Notes: generated by a model not told the origin, from the sequence alone. Shown: positions 22,691 to 34,870, counted from the stretch's first letter. The stretch is 64,000 nt of DNA from Plasmodium brasilianum (GCF_023973825.1 NC_090122.1:1876630-1940629), one strand, 5' to 3'. Made by a program: numbers and translations.

Positions 22691-25600
22691 TCATTCTGTG
22701 GGCTTGTTGTTATCCTTGGCTTTAAGTTTACTCTTCTTATTTTGATCAAGGTCCTTTTGCTTATCATCACTACTACCATTTTTTTTTGGAAAGGAACTTT
22801 GATTGGGGTCGCTTGATTTAGATTTGTCTCCATTGGCTTTTGTATTTATTTTATCAAAAGATGATTTCTTTGGCTTGGTTAAATTATTTTCATCAGTTGT
22901 GATTTTTTCTTTAAAATTTTTATATTTTAGTTTTTCTAAATTATCAATAAATGTAAATTTATTTTTTTCATCTTGTTCTTTTTCTAAAGATATAGAATTT
23001 AAATCATTGGAAAATATTCTCATTATGTTTTGGTTTTTCTCTACATTTTCATTTAGAAACATCATTGAACTTCTAAGTTTTGAATTCTCATAATTATATG
23101 ACCTGTTCAGGTTATTGTACAAATTGGAATTACTATTTAAAAAGTCCGTTTCATCGTACATTAAATTATCAGTTTTATTATCTAATATTTCATTATTATA
23201 TGCATCATTATTCTTTTCATACTGGTAATTTTTGCTTCCTTTTATGTCTCTAGTAAGGGAATTTTGATTACAATTTCCTTTAACATCATCGATATGGAAG
23301 GCAGTATCGACATCATCATTAACGTGTTCTCTGACGTGAGCATCCACGTCAACATCTTTTTCAGCAGTATTGTCCAAATAATCATTATCCACATCATTGT
23401 CGTCCATGTAATGCTGATTATTAAGTGAATTAAAAAATATATTATTAGTTACTTTATTTTTAAAATTATCATCAAACTCATTATTATAATTTAAAAAAGA
23501 ATCAGCGTTATCGTCATCCTTTTTTGGGTAGGAATTTTTATCAAAGCTGCTTCTAATGTTTGAAACGGAATCATAAGGAGCGGAGTTCTTATTGAAAAAG
23601 GATGATTCAAAATTGTTCATTCGATCGTTGCTCATTCGATCGTTGTTCATTCGATCGTTGTTCATTCGATCGTTGTTCATTCGATCGTTGCTCATTCGAT
23701 CGTTGCTCATTCGATCGTTGCTCATTTGATTGTTGCTCGTTCTGCTTTTTTTATTGTTACTGTTACGATTGCTGTAGTTGCTGCTGCCACTGTCGTTGTA
23801 CAAGTTGTAAAAAATTTCTCCCTTTACTCCTCCTTCATTATCGCTTGTGTATTTATTATTTGAGCCTTTCATAGTGTTAATTTTTTTCTCTCTGTTAAAA
23901 TTATCATTGGAATATATTAGATCTCTTTGAAAATTTTTTTCCTTATATATGGAATTCAAATTGGCTGAATTGTTACTTCCAACGTTGTTAAAGGTAATGT
24001 TCTTGTATCCTCGTCCTCCCATGCTTATGTCTACATTTTTGTTGGTAAAACTGTTATTACTTCCACGAAATAATGAAGAAGTTACCTTGTTTTCCTTTTT
24101 AGCTGCACTACCACCACTACTATAATTTATTAGGCAAGCCCCGTTATTATCATTCATATATTCCTCTTCTTCATTATTTTCGCTAATTTTAAAAGGATGA
24201 TTTTTTTTATCTAAAAAATGTATATTGCGCGAGTTCAGTGTAGCATAAGAATTGTTTTCAAAATAATCGTCGACACTATTATTATCGCTGGATAGGTCAA
24301 CTCTGAAAAGATTAACGTGGTTTTCCCCATTTATCAAGTCATTCATGGAATTATTGGCATTCATAATATTCGTCATGGAATTACTGGAGTTCATCAGGTT
24401 ATTCACGGAATCTTTCGCGTTCATCATGTTAGTTATGGAATTACTACTGTTTGTGTTATTTGTATCATTGCCTATAATTATATTATTATTCTTATTTCCC
24501 ATATTGTTAGCATTATTACTACCTGTAATAAAGTTAACATTACCAGTGTCACTACTGTCGTTCATTTTTTTCTTACGGTACGGGTAGTCATCTTCCTGTT
24601 CAACTGAAAATGTAGCTTTGTCAACATTGTTAAAAACTTTTCCATAAAAGGACTCTTTATTAATAAAATTCACATTGCCCATATTATTATTTGCATCATC
24701 TTCGCTTTGAATATTTTTTTCGTACTTTTCACAATTTTGATGATTTTCACCATTTTGATGATTTTCACCATTTTGATGATTTTCATAATTTTGATAATTT
24801 TCATAATTTTGATGATTTTCACAATTTTGATGATTTTCACAATTTTGACGATTTTCACAATTTTGACGATTTTCACAATTTTGACGATTTTCACCATTTT
24901 CGTAATTTTCATAATTATCTTCCTCCTGTCTTAAACGCGTGTGTGCATCTCCTCTTTTTGTGGTACCCTGCGTAGCGTCATTAGTTGCTTTAAGTTCGTT
25001 TGTGTTACTCCCATTTGCGTCGTAGTTCGAGTTACTTGAGGACATTCCATTGTGATGATGCTGTTCAAAATTTTGACTATTAGACATAATAGTTTCCTTT
25101 TTCGAAAAATTATTATCATTTCGATTTTCTTGAAAAAATAGGGATTCATCATTCTTCGCATTGTTCACATTGCTCGAAATGTTCACCTGAATGTAATCTT
25201 TTCTACTACTTTTATTTATAAATAAAAAGTTATCTCCTGAAATATTATTGTTCGTGCTTTTTTCGTAATCATTTATTCTCATATTTTCCATGGGAAGGTT
25301 TGAATATCTGAATGACTGGTTGGAGTTTTTTTTTGTTGTAATATTTTCAAAAACATTGTTATCCTTTTCATTCCCTTCGAACATTATGTTGGTCTCTTTA
25401 TTCCCGTGGTACACGCTATTTTTATCATCCATAAACATAAAATTATCGTCATCGGTCATTTTGAACTTATCCATTTTTTTCTTATTTGATTCATTCACTT
25501 TGTGCTCTTCTTCCCACTCCTTTCCGCTTTGTTTTCCACCTTTGAACTCTCTGTTGCCTTCGAAATTATCGTCTCCCTTGATATCTCTGCTGTTTCTACT

Positions 25601-28600
25601 GTTTCTGCTGTTTCTGCTGTTTCTGCTGTTTCTGCTGTCTCTGCTGTTTCTGCTGTCTCTGCTTTCTTTTCCATCTTTGGCTTTTCTCGCTTTCCTAATC
25701 TTGCCCTCTCTACTGCTTCCCGTACGTTCCATACTGTTACCTATTTTTTTCTTATTAATTCCTGCATCCAATGGTTCTCTACATTTAGTTTTTTTCTTTT
25801 CCTCATTATTTTCATTTTCACCTTTGTAATAATAATACTCCTTTGCACTAGTAGTACTACTATTATTACTACCATTACTACTACCATTACTACTACCATC
25901 ATTCATTTTTTTTTCTAAAAAATTGCTCTCTTTCAGCATTTCTTGAAACGTCTTTTCGTATTCCACCTTATGTTCATTTCTTCTTCTGCTATTATGTTCG
26001 TCATATTCCTTCTGATCTGGGTAATTTTTCACATCTGTTTCTTCCACATGGATATCCTCAGCATGTCTCTTTTTATCTACATGGTAAAGCTTCTCGTAAT
26101 TTTTCTTTTTTTTTGTTTCATTTGGCTGTTCCTCTATGTGAATCTTGCCAACACTTCCTTCTCTTCTTTCCCCGTTTTTCTCCATTTCCACATTTTTCTC
26201 CTTTTGTGCAATTTTTTCTACTTCCACGTTTTTCACATCTTCACATGAATTATCCTTCATCCCTTTAAACACCTTTTTCCCATTACCCTCTTCATTATTG
26301 TTCTGATCTTTGCTCTTTTTTAAGGCATCATTTTTCCTTCCATCTGTATCCTCTTCTTCATTTGAGCTCTTTGGTAAGGTATCTTTGTCTATATTATCGA
26401 TTCCATTATCCTCACCGCTACCACCTCCGGTGCCACTGTCCCCCTTGTTTGTATGTACCAATTTTTCATCGCTCCTGTTTTTAAGAATATTTTCAATAAC
26501 TTTTAATTTTCTTTCTTTATCAAGGCGCACACACAAAGCCTTCTGTATCTCCTGCAGTACACACAACCGCGTGTTCATGATAACATTTGTTTTTTCCTTA
26601 ACACATAATTCTTGGTATTCTCTCTTTAAGTTTACTTCTGTTTGTATAAGGTTATTTATCGAGTTTGAAATTTTCGTTTTAAAATTATTTAATTCATCAT
26701 CATTTAGTCCTGCATATTCTTCCTTTAACTTTTTATAAAAATTTTCATCTACTTTTTCATTATTCAGATTCGAATGTTTTCCATCAAACATGTTTACAAA
26801 TGGGTTCACATTATTTTTTTTGTTACAGTCCGTATCACTGCAACTATTCAACCCTTTGTTGGGGTTCCTCACTTTATCTTTCGATGGATTCATACCGTCT
26901 TTGCACTCACCAAATGAGTTAATGTTAATGTTATTATTACTGTGGCTAAGGCTGTGACTATGACTGTAACTAATACCGTGGTTGTTGTCTACATCGTTGC
27001 CTCCACTGTTGGACTTATTGTTGTGGCTACTACTCCCTACGCACCCAGGGAAGTCCTTGTTCGTGCTGCTGTGATAACTTTCATTCACCTTCACAAAATT
27101 TGACGGTATGTTAGCGCTCCCGAATATGCCATTATTGTTACTGCTGAAGGAATTTTCATGAATATCTCCTTTTTTCTCTTGCCTATTTATATCCTTTTGC
27201 TGGTTGAATGCCGCTTCGCTACTGATGTAGCTCTCTCTATTGTTACTTCCATTCTGGTTTGTGCATCCAGCTCGGTTTGTGCTTCTGTTTACGGCTGCGC
27301 TCCCATTCCTGTTGTTCATGGCGCTTACATCTTCAATAATTTGCGGATACACATAATTAGTTTCCTTTTTCTTCTTCTCCCTAAGTCGTTCTACATCATT
27401 TAGTAACAACTGCTTAGCTTTGAACAATTTTTTAAAATGATTATTGTGCCTTTTTTTAATATCAGCACTTATATTAATACCTAGTTTATCTGGATGCCAT
27501 TTTTTGGAAAGGTTAGAAAAGGCTTGCTTAATTTCTGCAACAGTACAATTTTTATTAATATTCAGTATTTGAAATGATGTAGCATTTATTTGTGATTTTA
27601 ATTTTTCTTCTTTATCATCAGGTTTAATATTACATTTCAAGCACATATTTTTATAAGTAAGTAGGGCATTATCATATTCTAATAAATTTTCATATGCATG
27701 TATTTGAGTATCATATGCGTTGACATATTTTGGTATATAGTTTAGACAATTATTACAATTTTCTATTACATCAATCCATTTATTTAAATGCATTAATGTT
27801 CTTGCTCTATTATAATATAGTTTTCCAATATTTTCATTCATTGATTTTCCCATTCGTACTGACTCTGATAATTTTATTTGTTTTTCTAATGCATCGGTAT
27901 ATAATTCATATGCTTTTTCGTAATTACCATTTTTGTAATTCTCTGCACCTTTTCCAGCTATGTCTAAAATATAATTGGATATTAAATCAATTTTTATTTC
28001 TTCATTTTCTACATAATCTAATGGTGTTTTATTTTCTATATTTTTATCAAATATATAATAGTAATTTTTTCCTGATAACTTCAATAATTTTATTAAGTCA
28101 TAATTTTTTTTCTGTAAAACGTAGTGATATATATTATCATTAGTTTGTGGATTAATAGGCTCGCATGAGAAATTTAGAAACATCGTTAACATAAATCTTT
28201 TTAGCGTTTCATTGGAGCAGTAAAACATGGGATGTTTGATGTTATAATGGATCAAATCGATGCTAACACGAGTATCACTGTTGACATTGCCGCGTCCACT
28301 CTCACTCCCAACAACTGCGAGGGCATGAATTAGTCTTGCTCCCTTTATATTCGGTACATCATTCAGCCTAATGTTCGTATCAATCAAGCACATATCAAAG
28401 AATTTAAGAAATAGTGCTTTCTTTATAATTCTAATCCACCTAAAATTATCACATTTTAAGCAAGTCATAAATATTTTATATAAATTAAAAATATGCATAT
28501 TTTTAAAAATAAGAATTAAAATAATAGAATTAATCATAGCAACTTTTTCTTTATTTTTATCTAAATCCGTATTTTCCAAATGTTTTATAACCTCTCTTTC

Positions 28601-31600
28601 TAAATCTTTATATGATTTGTTTTCATTTCTTTCTTTTTTCAAACACAAATGTATACTTAGAATTTTCGCTTCTATAATACAATATTCTTGCAAATGCTTT
28701 ATAATTTTTCGATGATTACAAATATCTTTATATTGTAATATAAAATTGGATATATAACATCCATATATTGTTGTTTTAGTTTCATCATCATATTTTTCTG
28801 TACTCTTTTCATAAGAAATCCTAATTGTTTTCATTTTTAAAATAAAATCATCTATAATATTGTTATCAATTATATCGCTATTACCATAATAGAAAGGAAA
28901 TTCATACATCGTTACTACTTCTTTGCTCTTTTCATTATTATTACTGCTTACTTCTTCATAGGCCTTTTTTACATTATCTGTCCCAGCTTCTCCTTGAAAA
29001 TTATTATGTACATTGGTGCCAATACCGTTCATTCTCCTCTGATCAACAGTGGGGTGTTCGATACGTTCACCCACAGGTCCACTATTTCCACTGCTGTATA
29101 GACAATTGCCTATGTTTGTTGTATTTCCGTCGATGTACCCTGGATTAGCCATACCATCAGCACCAGCCGCGTTATCAGCGGTACACTTCTTCGACATATC
29201 ATTGAGATTTTCAATTTTTTTTATTTCATAATTTTTTTTCTCAATTTCCATTTTCAATCTTTCGACTTCTTTTTTAAGCAGATCGTTTTGTGACTTGGTG
29301 TCAATAAGCTCTTTAGCAAAATTTCTATCAAATTTGTTAATTAAATTGCTTAATTCATTTTCAAATGTGGATAAAGTTAATTTCATTTCTTCATTCTGTT
29401 CCTTAAGCTTTGATATATCTTTTTCGTATGAAGCCATTTTGCTTTTATTGCTACTATTTAGCTCTTGTAGATATGTTATTTCCTTTCTTAATCCTCTCGT
29501 TAATAATACATAGTTATATAATTTCGATTCTAACTGTGACCCTTTTTTTTCTTCATTATATATAGAATACTCTAATATTTCGACAATTTTTTTTAATTTA
29601 TACATTCTCTTTTTTGTAGGATTTTTTAAAAACTTTACGCTGCTCTTTTTCTTCTCTAACTGGTTTTCTTTGTCCACGTAATACTCTAATTCGAACGAAC
29701 ATGCGCTGTCCAAGCTTATATTGCTCCCACTCCTTGCCTTTGCGCTGGCACTGTTCCCACTATCACCATTTTTGTCGCCGCTTGTAGCACCGCTTGTAGC
29801 ACCGCTTGTAGCACCGCTTCTAGCACCATCTCTATCATTACTTCCATTACCGTTTCCATTACTGGCACTAATTTTATTATGACTAATGTTTCCCTCTTTG
29901 TTATTCTGCCAAACTGTGTAGGCATATTTTGCGTATGCACTATGACCGCTACTCAATTCGCTGTCATCCCTGCTATCGCCAGGAATTATACCTTTTTTTT
30001 TTTTTTTTTTCATTTTACTTTTGTTTGATTTAAAAAGATGGTCATCCGTAAAATCTTTATACTCCTTTTTTGTTTCTCTAATACAACTGCCTGTATTACA
30101 CTTTAAATCGATAAATTCATTGGTACAAACATTTTCTGAATTGTTGGTAATGTCTACATTATTATTTTTCTTTACATCATCAAAGTTTATATTCTCTTTA
30201 TCATTCATGCTTATATCTTCACTAGTACTTTTTTTTTTTTTTTTTTTATTTTGTAACACTTTTTTTTTGTTGTTATTAAGTGGAAATTTGCTCCGCAGAG
30301 TTTTCTTTGCACCGTTCTTTTTTAACTTTTCCTCATTTAAGAGTCCTCCATTCATGTTTCTAATATTTTTTTCATTATCATTGCCGTTACTTATGTTACA
30401 ACTTTTGCTGTTACTTTTGTTATTACTTTTGCTGTTACTTATGCTTCTACTTTTGCTATTACTATTGGTGTTGTTCCTAGTTAAACTGTTAATGATTTTA
30501 TTGCCTACGATTCCTATATTACTTCTAACCTTTTCAAGGTTACTAAATACATTCCTTGTTACAGTACTTGCTTGATCGTTGAAATTTGTACCAATAATTT
30601 CATCACTAGCAAAATTGTCAACTACATTATTACTTTTTTTACTAGTTGAATTCATATGTAGAAAATTTTCCGACAATTTTTTATTCATATCTTGTGTATA
30701 ATTATTATCACTATTTTCAAGTTTTTTATCAAAATTTGAAAATACATCATTAAAATATTTCAATTTTTTTTTTTCGTTTTTATCTTCGGTAAATATATTA
30801 TAGTAAGAGTATATGTTAGAATAAATATCATAATAATCAGAATTATAATTTTTTAAATTTCCTTTATTCCTCTTATTTGACTTTTTTGATTCCTTATAAA
30901 AACAACTCTTTTTTTTCTTTTCGTCGTTACTATTCACGTTATTGCTGCTGTTACTTTTATTTCTATTGCTAATATTATTGTTATTGTTATTGCTACTGTT
31001 AATGTTAATGTTATTGCTACTGTTAATGTTATTGTTATTGTTATTTCTACTGTTAATGTTATTGTTATTGTTATTGCTAATGTTGTTGCTAATGTTATTG
31101 CTAATGTTATTGCTATTGCTATTGCTAATGTTATTGTTATTACTATTGCTATTGCTATTTTTATTGCTATTTTTATTGCTATTTTTATTGCAGTTTTTAA
31201 TGCTATTTTTATTGCTATATATATTGCCATATATATTGCTATTTATATTGCTATTTATATTGCTTCTGCTATTCTTATTGCTATCTTTAATGTTATTGTT
31301 AATGCTACCACTACTGTTCTTAAGTTGTGTCTTTTTCTTTTTTTTCCTGTTCAAGGAGAAATTGCTTATTTCGCTGCTGTTTGTGTCATCCTCTTCCTCA
31401 TCATCCTCGTCCTCCTCATAATCTTCATCATCATTCTCGCCATCATCCTCTTCGTCATCCTCGTCCTCATCCTCTTCCTCATCATCGTCATCTTCGTCAT
31501 CCTCTTCGTCATCCTCTTCGTCATCCTCTTCGTCATCTTCTTCCTTACTTCCTTGTTTTGTACTAAAAAGATGATTTCTATTTTTGCTGGCATTATTTGC

Positions 31601-31828
31601 ATTATAAAATGCACTATTCCTGCTACTACTTGAAGTCTTTTCTAAATTTACATCATCCAAGTTATTGTATGTACTATAATTTATATCACTCATAAACTTA
31701 AAAAATTTTTTTTCATTTGAGTTGTTATAAATGTTTTCTTTGAAGGGGATTTTCTTTTTAAAGTTTGCACTACCTTGTTGTCTAATTATTTTATTATCAC
31801 CACTTTTTTTCTGATTCATACTTCTCAC
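22691..31828 (-). CDS. Giant DnaJ protein with TPR and ankyrin-like segments (3045 aa)
   Basis: One uninterrupted exon. Order of features: a Glu/Asp run (about 95-150); a long Asn/Ser tract (170-300); coiled coil (about 750-880); a helical conserved block (about 1030-1220); an ankyrin-like segment (1226-1280, with NDNIYHYVLQKKNYDLIKLL); TPR helices (1289-1400, with NYEKAYELYTDALEKQ and LYYNRARTLMHLNKWIDVIE); then a J domain (about 1413-1481). The J domain carries the diagnostic HPD at 1445-1447 (KKWHPDKLG), so it should stimulate Hsp70 ATPase. TPR followed by J resembles the DNAJC7/DNAJC3 arrangement. The C-terminal half is largely disordered, with tandem repeats at about 2308-2365 (ENHQN type) and 2703-2736 (SNDRM type). 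The protein lacks a signal peptide and PEXEL, so it probably acts inside the parasite. Confidence 0.9.
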   Translation of the reverse strand: MRSMNQKKSGDNKIIRQQGSANFKKKIPFKENIYNNSNEKKFFKFMSDINYSTYNNLDDVNLEKTSSSSRNSAFYNANNASKNRNHLFSTKQGSKEEDDEEDDEEDDEEDDEDDDDEEEDEDEDDEEDDGENDDEDYEEDEDDEEEDDTNSSEISNFSLNRKKKKKTQLKNSSGSINNNIKDSNKNSRSNINSNINSNIYGNIYSNKNSIKNCNKNSNKNSNKNSNSNSNNNNISNSNSNNISNNISNNISNNNNNNINSRNNNNNNINSSNNININSSNNNNNNISNRNKSNSSNNVNSNDEKKKKSCFYKESKKSNKRNKGNLKNYNSDYYDIYSNIYSYYNIFTEDKNEKKKLKYFNDVFSNFDKKLENSDNNYTQDMNKKLSENFLHMNSTSKKSNNVVDNFASDEIIGTNFNDQASTVTRNVFSNLEKVRSNIGIVGNKIINSLTRNNTNSNSKSRSISNSKSNNKSNSKSCNISNGNDNEKNIRNMNGGLLNEEKLKKNGAKKTLRSKFPLNNNKKKVLQNKKKKKKSTSEDISMNDKENINFDDVKKNNNVDITNNSENVCTNEFIDLKCNTGSCIRETKKEYKDFTDDHLFKSNKSKMKKKKKKGIIPGDSRDDSELSSGHSAYAKYAYTVWQNNKEGNISHNKISASNGNGNGSNDRDGARSGATSGATSGATSGDKNGDSGNSASAKARSGSNISLDSACSFELEYYVDKENQLEKKKSSVKFLKNPTKKRMYKLKKIVEILEYSIYNEEKKGSQLESKLYNYVLLTRGLRKEITYLQELNSSNKSKMASYEKDISKLKEQNEEMKLTLSTFENELSNLINKFDRNFAKELIDTKSQNDLLKKEVERLKMEIEKKNYEIKKIENLNDMSKKCTADNAAGADGMANPGYIDGNTTNIGNCLYSSGNSGPVGERIEHPTVDQRRMNGIGTNVHNNFQGEAGTDNVKKAYEEVSSNNNEKSKEVVTMYEFPFYYGNSDIIDNNIIDDFILKMKTIRISYEKSTEKYDDETKTTIYGCYISNFILQYKDICNHRKIIKHLQEYCIIEAKILSIHLCLKKERNENKSYKDLEREVIKHLENTDLDKNKEKVAMINSIILILIFKNMHIFNLYKIFMTCLKCDNFRWIRIIKKALFLKFFDMCLIDTNIRLNDVPNIKGARLIHALAVVGSESGRGNVNSDTRVSIDLIHYNIKHPMFYCSNETLKRFMLTMFLNFSCEPINPQTNDNIYHYVLQKKNYDLIKLLKLSGKNYYYIFDKNIENKTPLDYVENEEIKIDLISNYILDIAGKGAENYKNGNYEKAYELYTDALEKQIKLSESVRMGKSMNENIGKLYYNRARTLMHLNKWIDVIENCNNCLNYIPKYVNAYDTQIHAYENLLEYDNALLTYKNMCLKCNIKPDDKEEKLKSQINATSFQILNINKNCTVAEIKQAFSNLSKKWHPDKLGINISADIKKRHNNHFKKLFKAKQLLLNDVERLREKKKKETNYVYPQIIEDVSAMNNRNGSAAVNRSTNRAGCTNQNGSNNRESYISSEAAFNQQKDINRQEKKGDIHENSFSSNNNGIFGSANIPSNFVKVNESYHSSTNKDFPGCVGSSSHNNKSNSGGNDVDNNHGISYSHSHSLSHSNNNININSFGECKDGMNPSKDKVRNPNKGLNSCSDTDCNKKNNVNPFVNMFDGKHSNLNNEKVDENFYKKLKEEYAGLNDDELNNFKTKISNSINNLIQTEVNLKREYQELCVKEKTNVIMNTRLCVLQEIQKALCVRLDKERKLKVIENILKNRSDEKLVHTNKGDSGTGGGSGEDNGIDNIDKDTLPKSSNEEEDTDGRKNDALKKSKDQNNNEEGNGKKVFKGMKDNSCEDVKNVEVEKIAQKEKNVEMEKNGERREGSVGKIHIEEQPNETKKKKNYEKLYHVDKKRHAEDIHVEETDVKNYPDQKEYDEHNSRRRNEHKVEYEKTFQEMLKESNFLEKKMNDGSSNGSSNGSNNSSTTSAKEYYYYKGENENNEEKKKTKCREPLDAGINKKKIGNSMERTGSSREGKIRKARKAKDGKESRDSRNSRDSRNSRNSRNSRNSRNSRDIKGDDNFEGNREFKGGKQSGKEWEEEHKVNESNKKKMDKFKMTDDDNFMFMDDKNSVYHGNKETNIMFEGNEKDNNVFENITTKKNSNQSFRYSNLPMENMRINDYEKSTNNNISGDNFLFINKSSRKDYIQVNISSNVNNAKNDESLFFQENRNDNNFSKKETIMSNSQNFEQHHHNGMSSSNSNYDANGSNTNELKATNDATQGTTKRGDAHTRLRQEEDNYENYENGENRQNCENRQNCENRQNCENHQNCENHQNYENYQNYENHQNGENHQNGENHQNCEKYEKNIQSEDDANNNMGNVNFINKESFYGKVFNNVDKATFSVEQEDDYPYRKKKMNDSSDTGNVNFITGSNNANNMGNKNNNIIIGNDTNNTNSSNSITNMMNAKDSVNNLMNSSNSMTNIMNANNSMNDLINGENHVNLFRVDLSSDNNSVDDYFENNSYATLNSRNIHFLDKKNHPFKISENNEEEEYMNDNNGACLINYSSGGSAAKKENKVTSSLFRGSNNSFTNKNVDISMGGRGYKNITFNNVGSNNSANLNSIYKEKNFQRDLIYSNDNFNREKKINTMKGSNNKYTSDNEGGVKGEIFYNLYNDSGSSNYSNRNSNNKKSRTSNNQMSNDRMSNDRMSNDRMNNDRMNNDRMNNDRMSNDRMNNFESSFFNKNSAPYDSVSNIRSSFDKNSYPKKDDDNADSFLNYNNEFDDNFKNKVTNNIFFNSLNNQHYMDDNDVDNDYLDNTAEKDVDVDAHVREHVNDDVDTAFHIDDVKGNCNQNSLTRDIKGSKNYQYEKNNDAYNNEILDNKTDNLMYDETDFLNSNSNLYNNLNRSYNYENSKLRSSMMFLNENVEKNQNIMRIFSNDLNSISLEKEQDEKNKFTFIDNLEKLKYKNFKEKITTDENNLTKPKKSSFDKINTKANGDKSKSSDPNQSSFPKKNGSSDDKQKDLDQNKKSKLKAKDNNKPTE
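23618..23732 (-). repeat. Coding tandem repeat (15-bp, S/N-NDRM)
   Basis: Seven to eight copies of a 15-bp unit (gttgctcattcgatc on the plus strand) inside the DnaJ gene, encoding alternating SNDRM and NNDRM. Copies differ mainly at the first Ser/Asn codon, a mark of recent expansion. Length is a multiple of three, so copy-number change keeps frame. Confidence 0.9.
24733..24910 (-). repeat. Coding tandem repeat (15-bp, ENHQN-type)
   Basis: About 12 copies of a 15-bp unit (attttgatgattttcac on plus, within register drift) in the DnaJ gene. They encode ENxQN pentamers with G, C or Y at the variable site and H or R at another. Confidence 0.9.
25588..25672 (-). repeat. Coding tandem repeat (9-bp, NSR/DSR)
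   Basis: About nine 9-bp copies (ctgtttctg on plus) encoding NSR or DSR, a basic serine-arginine run in the disordered C-terminal half of the DnaJ protein. Confidence 0.85.
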
Positions 31829-33267
31829 TTTTCCTTTATAAAACGTGAAGCATACGCACGAATATATATATATATATATGCATATATATGTACCTGTTTA
31901 ACTACTTATCGTAGCGATGATATACGTGTGCACTTGCATTCGCTTATCACTTTACTCAATGCATAAAACTTTTATCATATACTTCAATTTCATTTCATAA
32001 GCCGTTTTTATTCACTCACTTTTTCCCTTCCTTCCACAACGTTATAATTTTCAAAAATGAAAAAATTCGTATCAATATATTTTTAGCCGCGTATTTATTG
32101 CGTCACCTTTGGTATATTTTTCTGTATTTTGGTATATTTTTCTGTATTTTGGTATATTTTTCTGTATTTTGGTATATTTTTCTGTATTTTGGTATATTTT
32201 GCTGTATTTTGGTATACTTTTCTGTATTTTGGTATATTTTGCTGTATTTTGGTATATTTTGCTGTATTTTGGTATATTTTGCTGTATTTTGGTATATTTT
32301 TCTGTATTTTGGTATATTTTGCTGTATTTTGGTATATTTTTCTGTATTTTGGTATATTTTGCTGTATTTTGGTATATTTTGCTGTATTTTGGTATTTTTA
32401 TTGTATTTCACTTTATTCTGCTATATTTCGAATTATTTTGCTATACTTCACTTTATTCTGCTATAATTCACTTTACACTGCTTTATTTAATTTTTTTGTT
32501 TATTTTAATTAACCTCTTTTCATATAACATATATGTATTTGCAATCATTTTTATAAGCTTTTCCTATCTGTGGCTCTTCAACTTTTTAAAAAGTCATATT
32601 TAAAAAGATCGCGTTAATAAAATTAATTAAAAAAAAAAAAAAAAAGCAGCACTGAAAAAAGGATCGTACTTTATGCAAAAAAGGAAAAAAATAAAACGAA
32701 GGAGAAACAAATAAATGTATGCAAGAATGCACAAGGGCATGTATACATTGCGATTATTGAACGAAAGGGCGGAAAATGTAAACGTATGGATGTGCATACA
32801 TGTGTACGTATATGTACGAGTACATATATATGTGTACAGGAACAGTTTTTATCTTAAAAAAAATTACATAAAAAAGATTGGGTTAATAATTATGTTTTTT
32901 AAAATTTTCCCTTGCTACTACAATGGTAATTAATGCGGGAAAGACAAAAAATTGTAATGAGTATGCATATGTGTATGCGTATAAGTATGTGTTTGAGTAT
33001 GCATATATGTTTGTATTTGTGTATGTGTACGTGTACTAAATGTATATAAAAAACATCACAAAAAAAAAAAAAACATATCATTAATAATGTGCATGTGTTT
33101 TTTTTGAACGTATATTTTAGGATAAAAAAATAAAACAAAAAAAAAAAAAATGAAATGACAAGAAGGTATAAAAATTATTCGTTATGTATTACTTAAGAGA
33201 GCACAAATTATTAAAAAAAAAAAAAAAAAAAAAAACAAGCATAATACATATACGTGAAAATATTATC

Positions 33268-33299
<32 letters not shown>

Positions 33300-34834
33300 C
33301 GCTAAATATGTTATATGCAGACGTATGTTTATATAAATGCATACGTTACACATACTCGCGCGTTAGTATATACAGATATACGTACGTATTTATGTTTACA
33401 TGTACATACATACGCGCATACTAACATATGTTTAATTACGTATATATATAGACCATAATAAAACATATAAATACACGTAATATTAATATTTAATACAAAA
33501 AAAAAAAAAAAGCACATAAAGCCTATAAGACTGTCGAAGTATTTTTTTTCACTAATCTTTTAATTCTTCCAAAATAAAAAAAGGTCGTTTGTTTGCCCTC
33601 GAGTTTATTAGCATAATTTTATTTTATTTTTTTAATTAAAATAAAATGCACATATAATTGTTTATTTCCATTATTTTACATATACATATGTATATATTAT
33701 ATTATGTATATATATATTATATTATGTATATATATATTATATATGTATATATGAGTTGTATTCACGTAGTCTTTTTTTCGTATTGAAGGTAAATAATTAA
33801 ATTGTCAAAATAAGTAGGCAAGTATTACTATTTATTAATTAGAGTAGTCTAAAATTTAATATCATCTCTATTCATTAAAGATGTATTCAATTTTGTATTT
33901 GCTTATAATCACTTTGTTTGTTACATATGTCAAGTATGTACATATGCGCAACTAATATATGAACAATTAATCTGTAAGCACGTAAAGTTAAAAAGTACAA
34001 GATATGGGCATTTAAGTACAGCATATTATTATAATTTTTTGCTTTACTAAATTTCTTTTAATCTTTTTTTTTAATTATTTTACACTTATTTGGCGAATAA
34101 AACAGCTTAAAATCATCTGTTCGTTGTCCCTTTATTTATTGGCATTGGTAGTTACGTTATTATTATTTTAAAAAAAATTATAAAAAATACTGTTCTCTAA
34201 TATTGTAAAACTCTATTGTTTGAGAATAGCAATTTGACATAGCGACATATATATATATATATATTAATATATGCATACATTTATATACGTATATATTTAT
34301 ATATGTATATATTTATGTATGTATAATATATATTAATGTACGTGCACATAGATGGTACATAATGTTAGCATCCTTTTTTTTTTGTCAAATTTTTTATGTT
34401 CTGTTTAATGACTTTTTAATAATTTTTATATATATCCTTTTGCTGACTTGTTAATAACTTTAAAATATCATTTGGATGACTTTTTTTTGAAAAACTTAAA
34501 ATTTTGTTATGAATGCACAAACGTTTTGCTAAAATCAGTATTTATGATTTTTATATGTATGTTGTAAAATGGTAAAAAAATAAAATATATGAAAGTTTTT
34601 TTTTTTTTGTTATGTATACGAAGTATATAAAAAAAAATTTGTTTTCAAAATAAAATAATGCACTTTTTTTTTTTTTTTCCGTAACGTATATATATATATA
34701 CATACATAGGTAAAAGAATACATACATATATATCATTATACGTGTATATATATGCCCATTACTTGTAGGTGGCATAAGGTTGTCGAAAGAAAATTAGTGA
34801 ATTATATTACTAATGGTGAATTCGTTTTTTTCAG

Positions 34835-34870
<36 letters not shown>

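Noticed and set aside
25290..25918. Plus-strand frames of 138-179 codons
   Set aside because: Antisense shadows of the DnaJ gene's Ser/Arg- and Lys-rich C-terminal region.
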